The notes: generated by a model from the sequence alone, not told the origin. A stretch of DNA of 64,000 nt from Notospermus geniculatus (GCA_002633025.1 NMRB01001667.1:17080-81079); one strand, 5' to 3'; counted from the stretch's first letter, positions 23,101-38,100 are shown. A program made the numbers and translations.

Positions 23101-26100
23101 ATGAGCAGTAGTAAAAGTTAGAAGTTAACGAACACGAGTAGTAACAGTAATAGCTTGAGATAGCATCTTCCCTCCGTACTTAACAGGACCAATGGCTTCT
23201 GTCATCCTGATGGAAAAATACATACAATACAATACAAGTTAAAGATTCTAAATTTATTTCACCGACAGCATACCTCTGTATCACATTAGTAATAGTAAAC
23301 ATAAAGTCGTCTCCAAATTTTACAAATTTTCGACCCCAAGGCACTTTCTAGTAGAGATCCCAGAAGAGAGTTAGTGCCTGAGGAAGACCCTGGCTGGGGT
23401 CGAAAATTGCAAGATTTGGAGACAACTTTATGTTTACTAATCATCAGTGTGTCATTTTTTTGTGCTCTATGTTGGATATCTGTATCACATTACATGAAGA
23501 ATGATCCAAGAGGGGGGTCGAACCCACATCCTTGGGTAACTGGTGCTGGACAAACAACAAATTTGGTTAAGTGTCTGCAGGCTTGGAGTGACTTCACAAT
23601 GCAGACGTATAAACCGATGTGCCTTGGTCAGAACTAGATGAAATGATGATGTATGAAATGATGTGTGGTTATTGCATGGGGAGGAAAACAGAAGACCTTG
23701 TTCCAATGTTTGACCATGTTCTAGGTTATGCAAATCAGTGGAGGTAAGGCATTTTGTTGATTTCTTTTAAAATATTATCTCAGGCCCCGTATTCATAAAA
23801 CTACTTAAGTCTAAGTGTGATACTTATCTTTTGTGTTGAACAAAGGATAAGTGTCATACTTTAGACTTAAGTAGTTTTATGAATACGGGGCCAGGAGTGC
23901 AAGCGCCCACTTAGGGCATTATAGCTACTCATCAAACAATACTGGACGATATTAATGATATGTAGGAGGAAACCGGAGCCCCCGGAGGAAACCTACGATG
24001 TCGAGGAGAGATCGCCCTCTCCACCACATAAAGCCACTTGCACGACCGGGGATCGAACCCGCGACCTCAGTGGTGGCAGGCGCCGATGTTTCCACTGCGC
24101 CACCCCGACACCCCAATTTGTTGATTTCCCACAGAACGAATCAAATTTCAGAGTGTTGGGAAATATTTCAAGTTCAAATACAAACGATGCAGCCTTTTAC
24201 CATCAGGCATCTACTACCGGTACCTTACTATTAAAATCCCGCCATCGTCGGTCATTTTGCATAACCTAGCATCAAACAACAGACCAGGTCTTCGAACGCA
24301 ACAAAAGACGAAGTGAAGGAGATAATGGAGTTGAGTATAAAAACAGGACTGGAAGGGTTGGTGAAAGACAAGGACTTGGAAGTGGAAGTTGGAATGTGAG
24401 GCAGAGATGATAGGACATGCATGCATACGACACAAGATTTGGAAGTGGATTATGTCAGAATATTGTTACTTAATCCGATGACATTTTGCTCTTGATATGA
24501 GTTTAGGACGATTAAGGGTACTTCCCAATCGTCTTCGACTCGGAAGCTTTCGGCAACCTTCGGGCAGCCATTATAAGCACCTCGTCCGTATATAGCGGAT
24601 TAAGTTCGACCACCATATGGTCGGTGATCAGGTCAGAAGTGATGCGGTTGTAGCATTGCGCAGACTAGAAATAGTTCCCTTATAATTTTTTATTTAACTG
24701 ATGTTGTGTTTGCACAAAATGAGTTATTTCGCAATAAATATTTATATAAAAAACGTTTGAGTGGTTAAACTGGGCATTTTGCAACGATTTTTATTGAAAA
24801 ATTCATATGCATTAGGTGACCGTTTCTCCCTCCCCACCTCGATCACGAAACAACAATGGCCGCCATAGCTTCACCACTTGAGAAGTTCAACGTGCTGTTA
24901 TAGCGTGACTAACCCTTTATCAGGTAAGGTAACATGCTTCAACTCATTTTTCTATATGTAGCAACATTCACAATGCCTAATTGGTGACTTAGATCATTCA
25001 AATAGATAGTTTGAACAGTCTTGTCGAACCGATCTTCATCAAAGTAGTTCACGGAGCAATATGGCGCTGTCCGATATACGTCAGAGTTACGATGTTGGCA
25101 CGAATCGTTCTCTGACGTTCAGATTGGGGTACTTCCAATACAGTTTGGACGATCCAAACTAAACTGTATCATTAGTGGAGAAACAGTCCATCTCAAGCTG
25201 CTCATGTTCCTCACTTGGATGGGGTCTTTTACTTGCCCTTGGAAAGGTACAAGACACAAGGCACCACGGCTCATGCCATTTTTTTACATCAGGGCCGAAG
25301 CCAAAGCATTATTGGCCCTGGTAAGTATGGAAGGGGCCATCTCCAGCTACTCATGTTCCTCACTTGGATGGGTCTTTTACTTGCCCTCACAAAGGTACAA
25401 GGTACAAGGCACCATGGCTTACTGTCCCATGTGACGGACGTAAAGAGCCAGGGATGATTAATCCCATGTAGCCCAGGATTTAAACCAGGGACCTGCCTGG
25501 GGATTCCAGTTTCCTCCTACATAAAATTAACGGTTACTATTATGAATTTTTGAATTTTGACATCATTTCATGACAGTGCCTCTATCTGAAATTGTTGCAC
25601 ACATGCCGATAAGACTGTATAGAACTTGTGCAGATGACGTCATCACGAAAAAATCCGCCATCTTGACAGTCAATTTGACGTCAAATGACGTCGGCGACCC
25701 ACGTGGTGTATTTTGTCATCAGCGCAAGTTGAGTGTTGCGTCTTCAACCATGACGCGATCTACACGTGGCGCATTTGTCATCGACGTCAGCATGGTGGAC
25801 TGCAGGTCAAAAGTGACGTCATAATGAGCCACTGCCCACAAGCTCTTTAAGAAGGGTGAAGTTATAGATAGATACTAGTAGTGTGTGGACAGTTATAGCG
25901 CAAAGTAAATAGACAACAAGAAAATATAATTTTATCCCAAATGCCTCAAGTTATTCAGTCTGAAGATTTTTTTGTGTCCATTTACTTTGTTCCATGACTG
26001 TACATGATAGGTTTTAGTACCATGCTCATGCATATGCACAGTCATTCAGGCCTTTTGTTTTTTCTCAGCAGTTTTTGAGATACATATAAGACAAAAAATT

Positions 26101-29100
26101 TGTTATTTTCCACAAATTTAACTAAATTACTGAAAATTTGCTATTCTCCACAAATAACAAGCGGTACTAAACATTTGCTGTTCTCCACGAATTATACTAA
26201 AATTTTGCTATTCTCCACAAATTACTGGACATTTACTATTTTTTTCCAAATCTGACAAAAAATTTACTATTCTCACAAAGTACTGAAAACTTACTTTTCT
26301 CCACAAATTTAACTAAAAGTTTGCTATGCTCCACAAATTTAACTAAAATTGTGCTATTCTCCATAAATTCAATTAAAATTTTGCTTTTGCCACAAATTAC
26401 TGCAAATTTGCTGTTCTCCACAAATTTAACGGAATTTTTTGCTATTCTTCACAAATTTAACTAAAAGTTTGCTGTTCTCCCAAAAAATACTGAAAATTTG
26501 CTACATATATTCTCCACAAATAATTACCAAAAATTTGCTATTCCCCATAAGGTTACCTAAAATTTTGCTATTTTCCACAAATTACTCAATATTTGGTATT
26601 TTTTACAAATGTTACTAAAGATTTACCACTCTTATCAAATTATCCAAAATTTCAGTCTCCACAAATTCAACAAAAATTTGGATATTCTCTACAAATTGCT
26701 GAAAATTTCCTATTCTCCACAAATTACTAAAACAAACTTTACTATATTTCACAAATAATGTATTAAAAATTTGCTATTCTCCACAAATTATTAGATAGTT
26801 ATTTCTATTTCCCCAAAATTGAGCTGTTCAAACAAAAGGCCGCGGTCAAGAGCAAAATGTCATCTTCAATCAAAAACCAAATTCGGTCAGTTAAGTGACT
26901 CAAATTGTTTCCATACCTATATGTTTGGGTGTGGGAGTGCCTGGCACGCTACCATTCGGTGGCGGTGCAGGCATCGCAAAAGATTTTAAAGGGTGCCCGG
27001 GCCTGTGCAGCAGACTTTTCGACCCCTCAGTAGGAGTCGATGAGTTGGATCCAGAATTCGTCAGTTGGTCGTAGGGGATCGGTGCTTGCTGATTGTATGG
27101 GCACGGCGATTCGGGAGACACAGGGCCTATTTTGGGAAAATTCAAAAAAAGAAACTTTTCTGTCATTAATGTAATCAGTTGGAAGAGACTCGTTCCTAAA
27201 ATCTTGAAAAAATTTTAATTAGTTCGTAAATTTTTGATAACGGTGGTTGTACATAAGTTGCACGGCAACAAAGTAAATATGCGGTTGCTAGGGTGAAAAA
27301 AATATGATAGGCTGCTAACAATATGGTTGCTGAAGCAACTATACTAAGGTGAATCAACTTGGCTCGGTTCTGTGAACAGTGCAGGGGTAAACTCCTGACA
27401 TGGCCCTGTTTTTTAAAGAAATATATATTTTTTTTTACTTAGCAGCCTGAGTGAGTGGAACTTTAAACAAAGACAGGACAAGGACAGACAAAATTAACAC
27501 ATTTTTTCTGAAAATGAGTCAAATTGTCACAGTTTGCCCATGTCTTGACCAATTCTACCCCGTACAACAAGGAATTCAAAATCGGGGCCTAACTGTGACA
27601 GTTTCAAGACCCTCTTGAAAAAAGACCAAAAGTGGAATCAAAATGTGTGCAAAAAATTCTCATTGGGACTTGCAAGGGGAAAATTGGGTCTTAAATCTTA
27701 TTGCATGTAATTTGACTGGGTGTTTTTGAAATACTGAATGATGATATTACATTGTACTTCTCTTATCTCTATAAAACACTTACACTAATAAACTCATGTA
27801 AAACATTGCTGAAAATGAAGTCCTAAATGTTCAATCAACAGCAACACAATCTACGACAACAGAATCATACGACCTTGACCTGTACGACCTTGACAGGTCA
27901 AGGTCACACTCAATTCCAAGTCCTTGAAACAGACCTTGAAAATTCCACCTATGTGACCTCATTTCAATGAAACAGCAACAATGAAATGAGGTCAAGGTCA
28001 AAGTGCAATGGCATTGGCTATCAGCAAAAGGTCAAAGTTAGTATGCTAATTAAGGTAAGATAATGAAATGTGCTATCCCAGAAAGACAAGTGGGTCCTAG
28101 TTTTTCAAAATCAACACCTTTAAGAAATCAACTTAGGGTACAATGTGAATAGTGTGTGCACTGTGCATTCAAACAGGAATGTACAAGTGACCCTAAAAAG
28201 ACTTCTTAAAGGGGTCTTTTACCAAATAATTTCACACAGATGTCACCAAATACATGTTCGAAGGCGATTGAAAACATTTCACAGAAGCCACAACAAAGTT
28301 GTTCACCATTCGCGTCTATTGCATTCCAAAAACGAACACCACCACCCTGCGCCAACACAGACAACTCTGTATTTTTACGTCAAAGCCATAGCATTATTGG
28401 CCCTGGTACATACGGAAGAGGCCATCTCAAGTTACTCATGTTCCTCACTTCACTGGGGTCTTTTACTTGCCCTAGCAAAGACACAAGATACAAGGCCCCA
28501 CAGCTTACTCTGTTCCAAGCAACACATTTTTCCATCTGGGCCGAGGCCAAAGCATTATTGGCCCTGGTAAGTACGGAAGAGGCCATCTCAAAGCAACTCA
28601 TGGACGAGGTCTTTTACTTGCCCTTGCAAAGGCACAAGGTACAAGGCCCCACAGCTTACTCTGTCCCAAGCAACAGATTTTCCAACAGGGCCGAAGCCAA
28701 AGCATTATTGGCCATGGTAAGTATGGAAGAGGCCAACTCAAGCTACTCATGTTCCTACTTGAAACTGGATGAGGTTTTTTACTCATATCGGGGTACACGA
28801 CATTTCTATGAAACCGGTACCTGACGTTTGCTGAGGCGGACATGATAAAATTGAGAATCAACTTCCGAACTCTCACGTGGAGGAAAGAAACTTGGTGAGA
28901 TGTCTGAGGCGGCAACAGGATGGCGGCACGTGTGTGACAGACAGAATAAAATACTAAAAGAACAGTAGAAACAGATAACACATTTCAATATATAAATTCT
29001 GCTTCGATCATCAGTGCTGTTCTCCATCTTCCACAGAAAGTATCCCAGCATCTCAATTGTATTGTATAGAATTTTTCCATCAGGCCGAAGCCGAACCATT

Positions 29101-32100
29101 ATTGACTCTGGTAAGTACGGAACAGGCCATCTCAAGCTACTCATGTTCCTCACTTGGATGGGGTCTTTTACTCGCAAAGGCACAGGTACAAGGCACCACA
29201 GCTTACTGTCCCATGCGACAGACTGAAGAGCCAGGGATGATGAATCCCATGTGGTCCAGTTGCTCGTGTGTTGGATTTGATTTTTCCATCAGGGCCGAAG
29301 CTAAAGCATTATCAGGGACGGATCCAGGATTTCGGGAAAGAGGGGGCACAATGTGCTAGAAACATTGAAATCTGCGGTGAATTTCAATTATTTGCTCCAA
29401 ATTTCAGAATTTCACGGTCGATTTTAAAGATTTTTCGGCCGAAAGGAGGGGCGTGCGGCGGGTGCACCCACCCTTGGATCCGCGCCTGATTATTGGCCCA
29501 CGTAAGTATGGAAGCCAGCAACTTGTGTTCCTCACTTGCATGGGGCCTTTTACAGTACAGGTCACAATTGACATCCCTACGGCTTCGCGTAAGTTACTCG
29601 TAAGTTACGCATAACTTACGCGTAACTCACGGCTTTGGTTTCGCGAAACTCACCGCGCAACTTGCCAAAATCGCGTAACTCGCATCGTAAATCACTGCAT
29701 AGCTAGCGAATTTCACGTAACTCACCGCATACCTCACCTCGTAAGTTACGCGTAACATAGCTCGTGAGTTGTTACGTAAGTTACGAGTGACTTACACGTA
29801 ACTTACGCGAATTTAGGGATGTCAGTTGTGACCTGTACTGTACTTGCCCTTGGAAAAAGGTGCAATGAAGGTACAAGGTACAACGCACCACGGCTTACTG
29901 CCCCATGTGACGGATGTAAAGAGCCAGGGATGATTAATCCTGTATGGCCGGGCTGAAATTGAACCCAAGACCTGCTGCTTGCTAAGCAGACATGATAACA
30001 ACTCAGATGAATCATCTTCAGGTCAGACAGAGAAAAACACTGATGATCTCAGCAGAAAATCTAAGGCATTAAAAAAACAACAATGCACCTGATCTCAAGC
30101 TATCTCGACTTATATGTCGTTGTAGACTTCGGCGGTCGAACGTGCAGCTTTCATCTTTTGAGGGAGGGAAACAAAAATTGGTAAAATAACTTAGCAAAAT
30201 AAAGACAAGCTGGATATTAGGGGGGACATTTTACTAGATGGTGTTATTCAGTTTTGGTGTTCTTTAGTTTTGTGTTTTCGATTGAAAAATGATTTGTGTT
30301 TGTATTTTTGTATTTGTATTAGATTTTTCCATCAGGGAAAGCATTATTGGCCTTGGTAAGTACGGTTGAGGCCATCTCAAGCGACTCCTGTTCCACACTT
30401 GGACAGGTTAGGCTGGCTGTCCATTCACGCGATTTTCGAGTGGCAGACGCTTGAAAGCATTGTTTGTTTCTGCCACGTTCGTCGTGGACAAAGAATGCGG
30501 CATCGCACCGCTCGAAATTCGAGTGGATGGATTCTTAGCCTTAGTTTTACTTGCCCCTGAAATGGCACAATTAAGGTACAAGGTACCACGGCGTTAGGCT
30601 GGCTTTCCATTCACGCGATTTTCGAGCGTCGCTCGAAAGCATTGTTTGTTTCCGCCGCATTGGTCACGGACAAAGGATACAGCATTGCACCGCTCGAAAA
30701 TGGCGTGAATGGATTCTTAGCCTCAAACTCTCCATACGTCGGACTGAAGAGCCAGGGATGATTAATCCCATATGACCAGGGATTCTAACCTGGGATACTG
30801 CCACTCCGTACGCGGCTCTGGACTCAGTAATCACAGCCCATCTGTGTACCCAGACAGCCTCACATAAAGAAATTGACACAGATTAAAACTCTATTCAACA
30901 CTGTTAACTGAAAACACCATCTAAATCAGTTGATTAGTAGAAAAGAACTGCAACTGCGGGCAAACCCAATTAATATATTTGAAATGAACATTCTGGTTAA
31001 AACTGCATTATGCTTTGTAATCTAGTGGAACTTCCCTTTGCGGATACCTCTACCAGGGGGATACCTCTGGACAGCTGATCATCAATACATCATAATAGGG
31101 CCGTTTCGACAGCAGAGCAAAAGGCCACATTCCGATCTGATCGACCATATTCAAACCCTGATTTGGTCTTTAGGTTGTGCGCGCATTTACACGACTCATT
31201 AGACAGATTTTGCAAAGTCCCAAAGTCCCCGAAACGCCAACGCGAACGTCTGTCCTTTTGTTCGGAGTTGTTTTCATGGCATCGAACAATGGGATTGGTG
31301 TACGAGTGGCCGTTTTGGGGGCTTGCGAAAACTCCCTATTGGGCGTATTCGAATCCCATTCTTAACAACACTCGTAGTGACCCAGTTTATGTAGTTTTCA
31401 CGTTGACTCAACTCGAGAACAGCAGTTTCGAACGCTGGGCCAACGCGCCCCGTTTTGGCCCAGGAACGTGTTCTTCTCACTCCCCACACAGCAGAGGGTT
31501 CAGAAGAACACGTACTTCGCCCGACGCCCGACATGGGTTGCGTTCTCAGCATTCGAAACTGCCATTCTCGAGTTGAGTCAACAACTACATGAACTGGGTC
31601 AGCACGAGTGTTGTCAAGAACGGGGATTCGAATAAAGAAACATTCCGGCTTCAAACTGAGGGCAGAACTCTCCATACTTGCAGAACCGATGGAGGTAGAA
31701 AATGTACATTAATGCACATGCGCCCAGGTAAAATTAATCCACATTCAGGTCTCGTTTGCGTTCAGCCGGCCAATTTCGATCCGGCCTTACGTGGACCGAT
31801 CCGGATTCATAAGAAGTGGATCACCTCTTTCCGCCGACAGGCACCAAAAGCATTATCAGACTTTCTGTGCAGTCGGCCCTGGAATCTTTGAGTCCTTCAG
31901 TCCTAAGGGTATCCACAGTAGGGAGGCTCCACTAAACGAACTTAACACAACTAATAAGTTATTTTTAAGACAATGAGTTGATGTCATGAAAATATGAAGA
32001 TGTAACCAGCAGGCGGAGCAAACATTGCGACAGATGTCCAAGCAGTTGGATCAGAGGATAACCGCGCCATAGCACAACTGATAAGAAACAAAGAACCCAA

Positions 32101-35100
32101 ACAATGGGGATCCTAGCTAAGATTGAGGGCAGCACACTGACACCAGGTCCTATACAAATGGACGTCGTTTGTGTGGGAAATTGATCAGGACCGGGCTCAA
32201 ACTGTGTGCGAACGGAGTGGATGTAGTGACAACTTTTTACAGTCTTTTTACGAACTTCTTGGATTGGCACAGACGGGAAGAATGCTGGACCAGAACTTCG
32301 ATACATTATTTGACGTTACACGTTATAGCCCGTTTTACGATTTTTTAAGGATGGGACAGTTGTGTACCGTGCTCCCTTCGGTTTACCCGCTCTCCAAAAC
32401 TGCTTCACTTTGTAAAATTTGCCGCGTTTGGTCAACAGATGGCGCTGAGAGAGTCAACCAATGAGAACACCGAGCAACCCTTAACCAAGTTGGCCTGAGA
32501 CACTTTTTCATTGGCTGAGCGGATCATGTGATCTTGTAGCCATGGTAGCACAAGAACATCCGTTGGCACCGGGCCAAAGAGTTCGGAAAGCAGCGTGCTG
32601 ATAGGCTATAAAACTCGTGCCAGGCTCTGACGCCATCTGTTGACCAAACGCGGCAAATTCTACAAAGTGAAGCAGTTGTGGAGAGCGGGTAAACCGAAGG
32701 GGGCGTGGTACACAACTGCATAAGGAGTTTATATACAATCGTGTCTCTCGTTTTTTCACTAAACACAATCATAACTCAAGCAAATTGTTTCTCTTGGTTG
32801 GGCTACGCATCGACATGGTAGGCTAGGCATGGAGGCCCACTGTGCAATGCATTATGCACATGAGGCATTGTGCACACGAATCATTATTATGCACACCAGG
32901 CCAAAATATCAAACTGGATTTTTGGAAGTGTTACATGTATGTTGTGTCGAATGTTTGGGTAAAATTAAGATACCAGTAGCACACAAAATACAATGTGTTT
33001 TATGGAAATCGTGCAAAAATTGGCAAAGCCAGGGGCCTGAAAGCGCGACATTTTAGCAAATAGGAAAATTGGTTAGGCCTATAGACTGGTGACTTTCTTG
33101 ACGTTTATTAAAGGAATGTGTTCACTTGACACTTGTAGTAAAATGAACGCTGCGTCACCAAAGCATATTGCAGATTCTGAAAACTCCTTTGACGAAAGGG
33201 TACATTGGGGCTGGAATAATAACTATGAAGAGGCCTACCATCGCCACAAAACAGGGATGGGTGACAGAATTTTCTGGGTGAAAAGAGACCGTAAACTACG
33301 CTGAAAGGGTAAATGTCGTCTTGGGTATATACAAAGTTTACCCAGGATCTCAATCTTCACTAAAACAATACCCTGGGTGTAGTTTCGGTAGCCGAACATC
33401 ACCCAGCATCAGCTATCAGTGCCTAGGAACGAGTCCTATTTAGAAATCCCGTGAAATCTCGCGGTCTCGCGCCGCGGTACTTGTTGAGTGTAGCTGTCCT
33501 TGACATTTTTCAGGCTGTCACGTGACCACGGGCGCGACAACCTTGAATCCAGGTGTCATCACGATGCTGGGTGATGTTCGGCTACCGAAACTACACCCAG
33601 GGTATTGTTTTAGTGAAGATTGAGATCCTGGGTAATCTTTGTATATTTGTATATACCCAGGACGACATTTACCCTTTCAGCATAAACTACTGTAGGGGCC
33701 AATTTCTCCATGCTTTACGTAAGTCCATACGAACAGAGTGCAGACATGTCGGGCGTATTCGAATCCCCATTCTTGACAACACTCGTGCTGACCCAGTTCA
33801 TGTAGCTGTTGACTTAAACCAGTATCCAGTTCCACTGTGCAGCACGTTAGGAACTGGTGTCGGGGTCTCGAAACCGGAAGTGTGGTCGGAATTCCTACCA
33901 GGCAGGATGCGCGCGCATCAGTTAGCAGACCTGTACATCATGCCTACATCGTGTACATCTGTGTGCAGCGCTCTAACGGCAAGCTACAGGAGTCGAAATG
34001 AGATAGCAGGGTGGTTTCTTCAACGGACTATCCCCAGGATGTTTAGCTAATGACACAAAACATCGCTGGGATAGGTCACTGAGTGTTTATCTCGCTGACA
34101 TTCGTTGCACTACCTCGCTGAATGTTCGAAGTGAGAAATGTTGGACGCCAGACGCCATCTTGGAAACTTGGCTTTTTTGGGGGATACCTGCCGCCGATAC
34201 ATCATCAGAGAAGATTCGTATTCTGATTGGACGTATTCCGACGAATCACAGCCAGAATCAAGAGGGCGACAGTAGTCTCTTAAATCGTCAGATGTAGAGA
34301 CTACTCTGTGGTCTACTGTTGACTCAGCTCGAGAACGGCAGTTTCAAACGCCGAGAATGCAGCCCGTGTCGGGCCAAGAACGTGTTCTTCTCAACCCTCC
34401 GCTGAGTGGGGAGTGAGGCGAACACGTTCTCGGCCCAAAACGGGTTGCGTTCTCGGCGTTCAAAACTGCCGTTCTCGAGTTGAGTCAGCAGCTACATGAA
34501 CTGGGTCACCACGAGTATTGTCAAGAATGGGGATTCGAACATACCCATCAAAACGCTGGGGGCCACAGGTACATGACAATTCTAACCTTCACCCCCTTTA
34601 ATAACTAAAGTAAGCCATGCCCAAACTTCAAATTTCTATCACAATGGAACAAACCATTGAAAACCTAAGGGGTGTTTACCTGAGCTTGGCTGTGAGATGT
34701 CTCCAGCGTGAACACGAGGGGGTGGATTGTTATACTGGGCGCTGTACTGGGTACGAGGATACATCGGTCGTACCGGCATCGTCGTCGACGATAGCATCGA
34801 CCCGCCAGAGTCGATTATGTGACCGTTAGGAATCGCTGTAGCTGTAGCGATTGCTAAAAGAAAGAAGAATTGAAGTTTTGAGAAAACACATTTTTTTGGA
34901 AATCACTTTTCATTTTCCTATGTTCAGTTTTGCAGGAATTTCTAATTTGATATTTTTGGGGTTGGAGCTGTTAGTTTTTCTAGCCAAAGCTAAAGGAAAC
35001 TGCAATTGGTGAAAGTTGTGACTGTTTGCGAAGGGTTTTCAACTGAAATTTGTCGAAAGAATTGGCTTTATCTCCTGATTGCTGACCCGTTTTTCATGAA

Positions 35101-38100
35101 CACTATTCCAAAGCCCCCCCCCCCCCCATTCATGACCAGTTCCTTAAAAATTTGGGGGAAATTTTAGTTTTTTGTAACTTCTCAACTACATGTATGTTAG
35201 TGTATGAAGTAAACTCTGGGACATGACATTACTCAACACCGGTACGGCAAAACTGTGCAACTTCCATTTCAAAACAAAAGAGTGTGTCTGAACGGAAAAG
35301 TGACAGGCTGTTAGAAGCATAACAGGGAGGTTTAGAAATCAAACGATAAACATAAACTTTACGACAACGTTATATTTCATACTACTATTAGTCAGATTTT
35401 ATATTGCATTTTCGGTACATAAATAATGTCGTTGTAACGTTTACGATTAATCGTTTGGTTTCTAAACCTCCCTATTATACAGGTACGTGTTTCTAAGTTA
35501 ATTCTTGCAAAACTGAACACTGAGGTGTTAATATCTTGATATCATGAAGCTAACCATGCAATTTTTAGTTAACGTAACCTATGCCATTGTCCTAAATACA
35601 GAACAAGTAGTAAAATCGTCTCCGAATTCTGAAATTCGGAAACGACTTTACTTACTTGTCATTTTGTGTGTCGTTTTTTGTGCGTTCATTTTTCCGTCAG
35701 GGCCGACGCTATAGCATTATTGGCCCTGGTAAGTAAGGAGGAGGCCATCACAAGCTACTCATGTTCCTCACTTGGATGGGGTATTTTACTTGCCCTTGCA
35801 AAGACACAAGGTACAAGGCACCACGGCTTACTGTCCCATGTGACGGACGTGAAGAGCCGGGAATGAAATCCCATATGGCCCGGGCTGGATTCGAACCCGG
35901 GACCTGCCGCTTGCTAAGCGGACGTGATAACCACTGGGCTATCAGGCTCCTGTTCTAAATACAGGGTGACCCAAAAAACGCACAAGCCTGCTTCCACTGC
36001 CCAGAGCCCAAAACTGATGATAGCAATGGATGGAGAATCTTTAGGCGAAAGAAGACACCGCGATATCCCCATTTGGCCCAGTGGTTTCAGCTCCAGACCC
36101 TATTCTGTGAAGCAAAGCCAAAACCCTAATCATCCTGAATTTGTGGACTTTCCTTCCTTCACAAAAACGTCTCTGGCGCTAAAACTACTGGACCAAATCG
36201 AGGTATCTTGGTCTTATTTTTTTCTAGAACGATTCTCCACCCCTTCATACCAGTGGTTTGGGACTGAGGCAGTTATGTGAAAGTATGCTGGTACATTTTT
36301 TCAAGTCAAGGTAACGCAGGCCGTCGAGGTAACGCAGGCCATTGAAACAATGAGTATGCAATTATTCAAAGTATTTATCTCATTAGAACGAGTCTCTTCA
36401 CTTATGCACTGAACTAAAATCACGGTTACGGCACGGTATTAAAGATTTCGAAATTCTGTTCTCTGGAAATTGACCTGAAAGCTTAGTCACTGCGTTTATC
36501 TTATTACGACGAATCTTTTCTTACATACATTAACCCTTGGCAATTTCACTGAAATCGATAATCCTACAAAGTCCTTAAATCTTACAGAAAGCCTGTCACA
36601 TAGGTATTCATTGGAAAGGGCTCTCCAAGAGCTTTCCAATGTGTGCTTATGTGACAGGTTTTGAGTGCAAGTCAATTTCTTTTTTACATTTTTTTTCATT
36701 TTTGCACAGGCAGTGGACGATTCAAATTAAAATGCGCCATCATCAGGTAATATACTGTAAGTACTGTAATATACTGTAATATACTGTAATATACTGTAAG
36801 TCGTGAATAGATTTTTACGTACGTTCTCGTGGATGCTGGTCCACCGGGAAGGTAATCGGCTTACGCGCCACCGGCCGCCGATAACGGTCGCCTTCATCGG
36901 ACCGTTGACTCCGTTGATCGTGACTCTGGCGCCGATCATAGGAGGAGTCACCTGTAACGTGAAGAAAAGGCAAAATTAATTAGTATTTCAGAAATTTGTA
37001 CATTTTTTCTTAAAATATCGATTGGAAAGCCGAATGCCAAAAATGGCAATATTTGCTCTATAAACTTCTTTTCGCATACTGGTGTAATGACTGAGAATGC
37101 CTCCCCTATGCAAGTGCCCGCTTTATTGTTTCGCTGACACTCAAAAACAGACAGACACGTTTATCAGTGCCTCCCCCATTATCACATCACGTCAATGACG
37201 AATCGACGGTTAGGGTACATGTCGCTCTCATGAATGTACGACTTTAACGAAGAGCAGATCCAATAATGGCTCTACCTGAAGCCTCATCGGCGATGAGGGC
37301 TTACATTCAAAGTGTATTAACATGCAAAGCCAAAAACACCAAACTCAACCACAAAACCAAGCAGGACAACATTCTTGTATATCTTTATTGAGACACTGCA
37401 CTTTACCATTGAAGGGCGGATTTAATGCATGGTCACATCGAAGCAGAATGTCAAAAGGCCTGCATCCGCTAAGTGTTCCGCGCTAAACTTTGCAGTAGAC
37501 ATGTAGGGCCATATGCACCAAGCCAAGATTATCTCGAACTCGGGCTGAACCACAACTTTTCCATTGTCACATCATGCCCTGACAAACCCGAACAGTGGAA
37601 AAGTTGTGGCTCAACCTGAGTTCAAGATAATCTTCGTTTGGTGCATAGGGCTCGTAGGGCTGACTTCACAAAGGGCATTTAAGACTTAGAGACCCGTGTA
37701 ACTTCGTCAAATGTATGGTGGAAGTGCGTGCATTTAGTGAAGTTACATGCGTCTAAGTCTTAAACACCATTTGTGAAATCGGGCCGTAATTTTCACAGGC
37801 ATTTGGATAAGTAACACGCAAAATATTTGACTAGACTATCAAAGGACTCCCAAGCCCCGTGAAAACCACACTGCGACAGAAGACGCTAGTGGAAACCAGC
37901 CTTTCAAGGCCTTAAGGCTGATGGGTAGCATTGTTTTAGAGGAACGTAAGGACATGTCAAAGGGGCTGTCTTGCAAGTTGACTGTGAGTCCAATAAGGAT
38001 GTAACACTTTTTATTCATAAGGTTGTATGAGTTCTTTTTACTTTTTACATACTTTTTCATCAAGCTGATTAAAAGTTGTATAATGTAAAGGAATAGGCCC

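Larger units (their letters stand above)
29278..30015 (-). mobile_element. SINE-A interrupted by two different MITEs
   Basis: Tail starts TTTTTCCATCAGGGCCGAAG, is cut by a 5-bp-TSD element (29313-29488), resumes ATTATTGGCCC, is cut by a TA-TSD element (29553-29840), resumes TACTTGCCCTTGG and ends in a degenerate tRNA head (CCAAGACCTGCTGCTTGCTA). Confidence 0.85.
30325..30850 (-). mobile_element. SINE-A interrupted twice by the same MITE family
   Basis: SINE-A pieces CATTATTGGCCTTGGTAAGT, ACTTGCCCCTG, AAGGTACCACGGC and ACTGAAGAGCCAGGGATGAT are separated by elements at 30411-30540 and 30597-30722. Confidence 0.8.

Noticed and set aside
28145-28824. Plus-strand ORFs of 141 and 194 aa
   Set aside because: They run through SINE-A tails ([15 protein letters not shown] is translated SINE and appears in many ORFs here).
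31163-31675. ORFs of 133-137 aa on both strands
   Set aside because: Mirror-image frames within the inverted arms of foldback element F.
35885-35950. Possible tRNA gene on the minus strand
   Set aside because: It is the head of a full-length SINE-A; the same head with its tail recurs elsewhere.
36727-36951. 74-aa minus-strand ORF starting [10 protein letters not shown]
   Set aside because: Wrong frame; the spliced neogenin frame is different and joins both neighbours.
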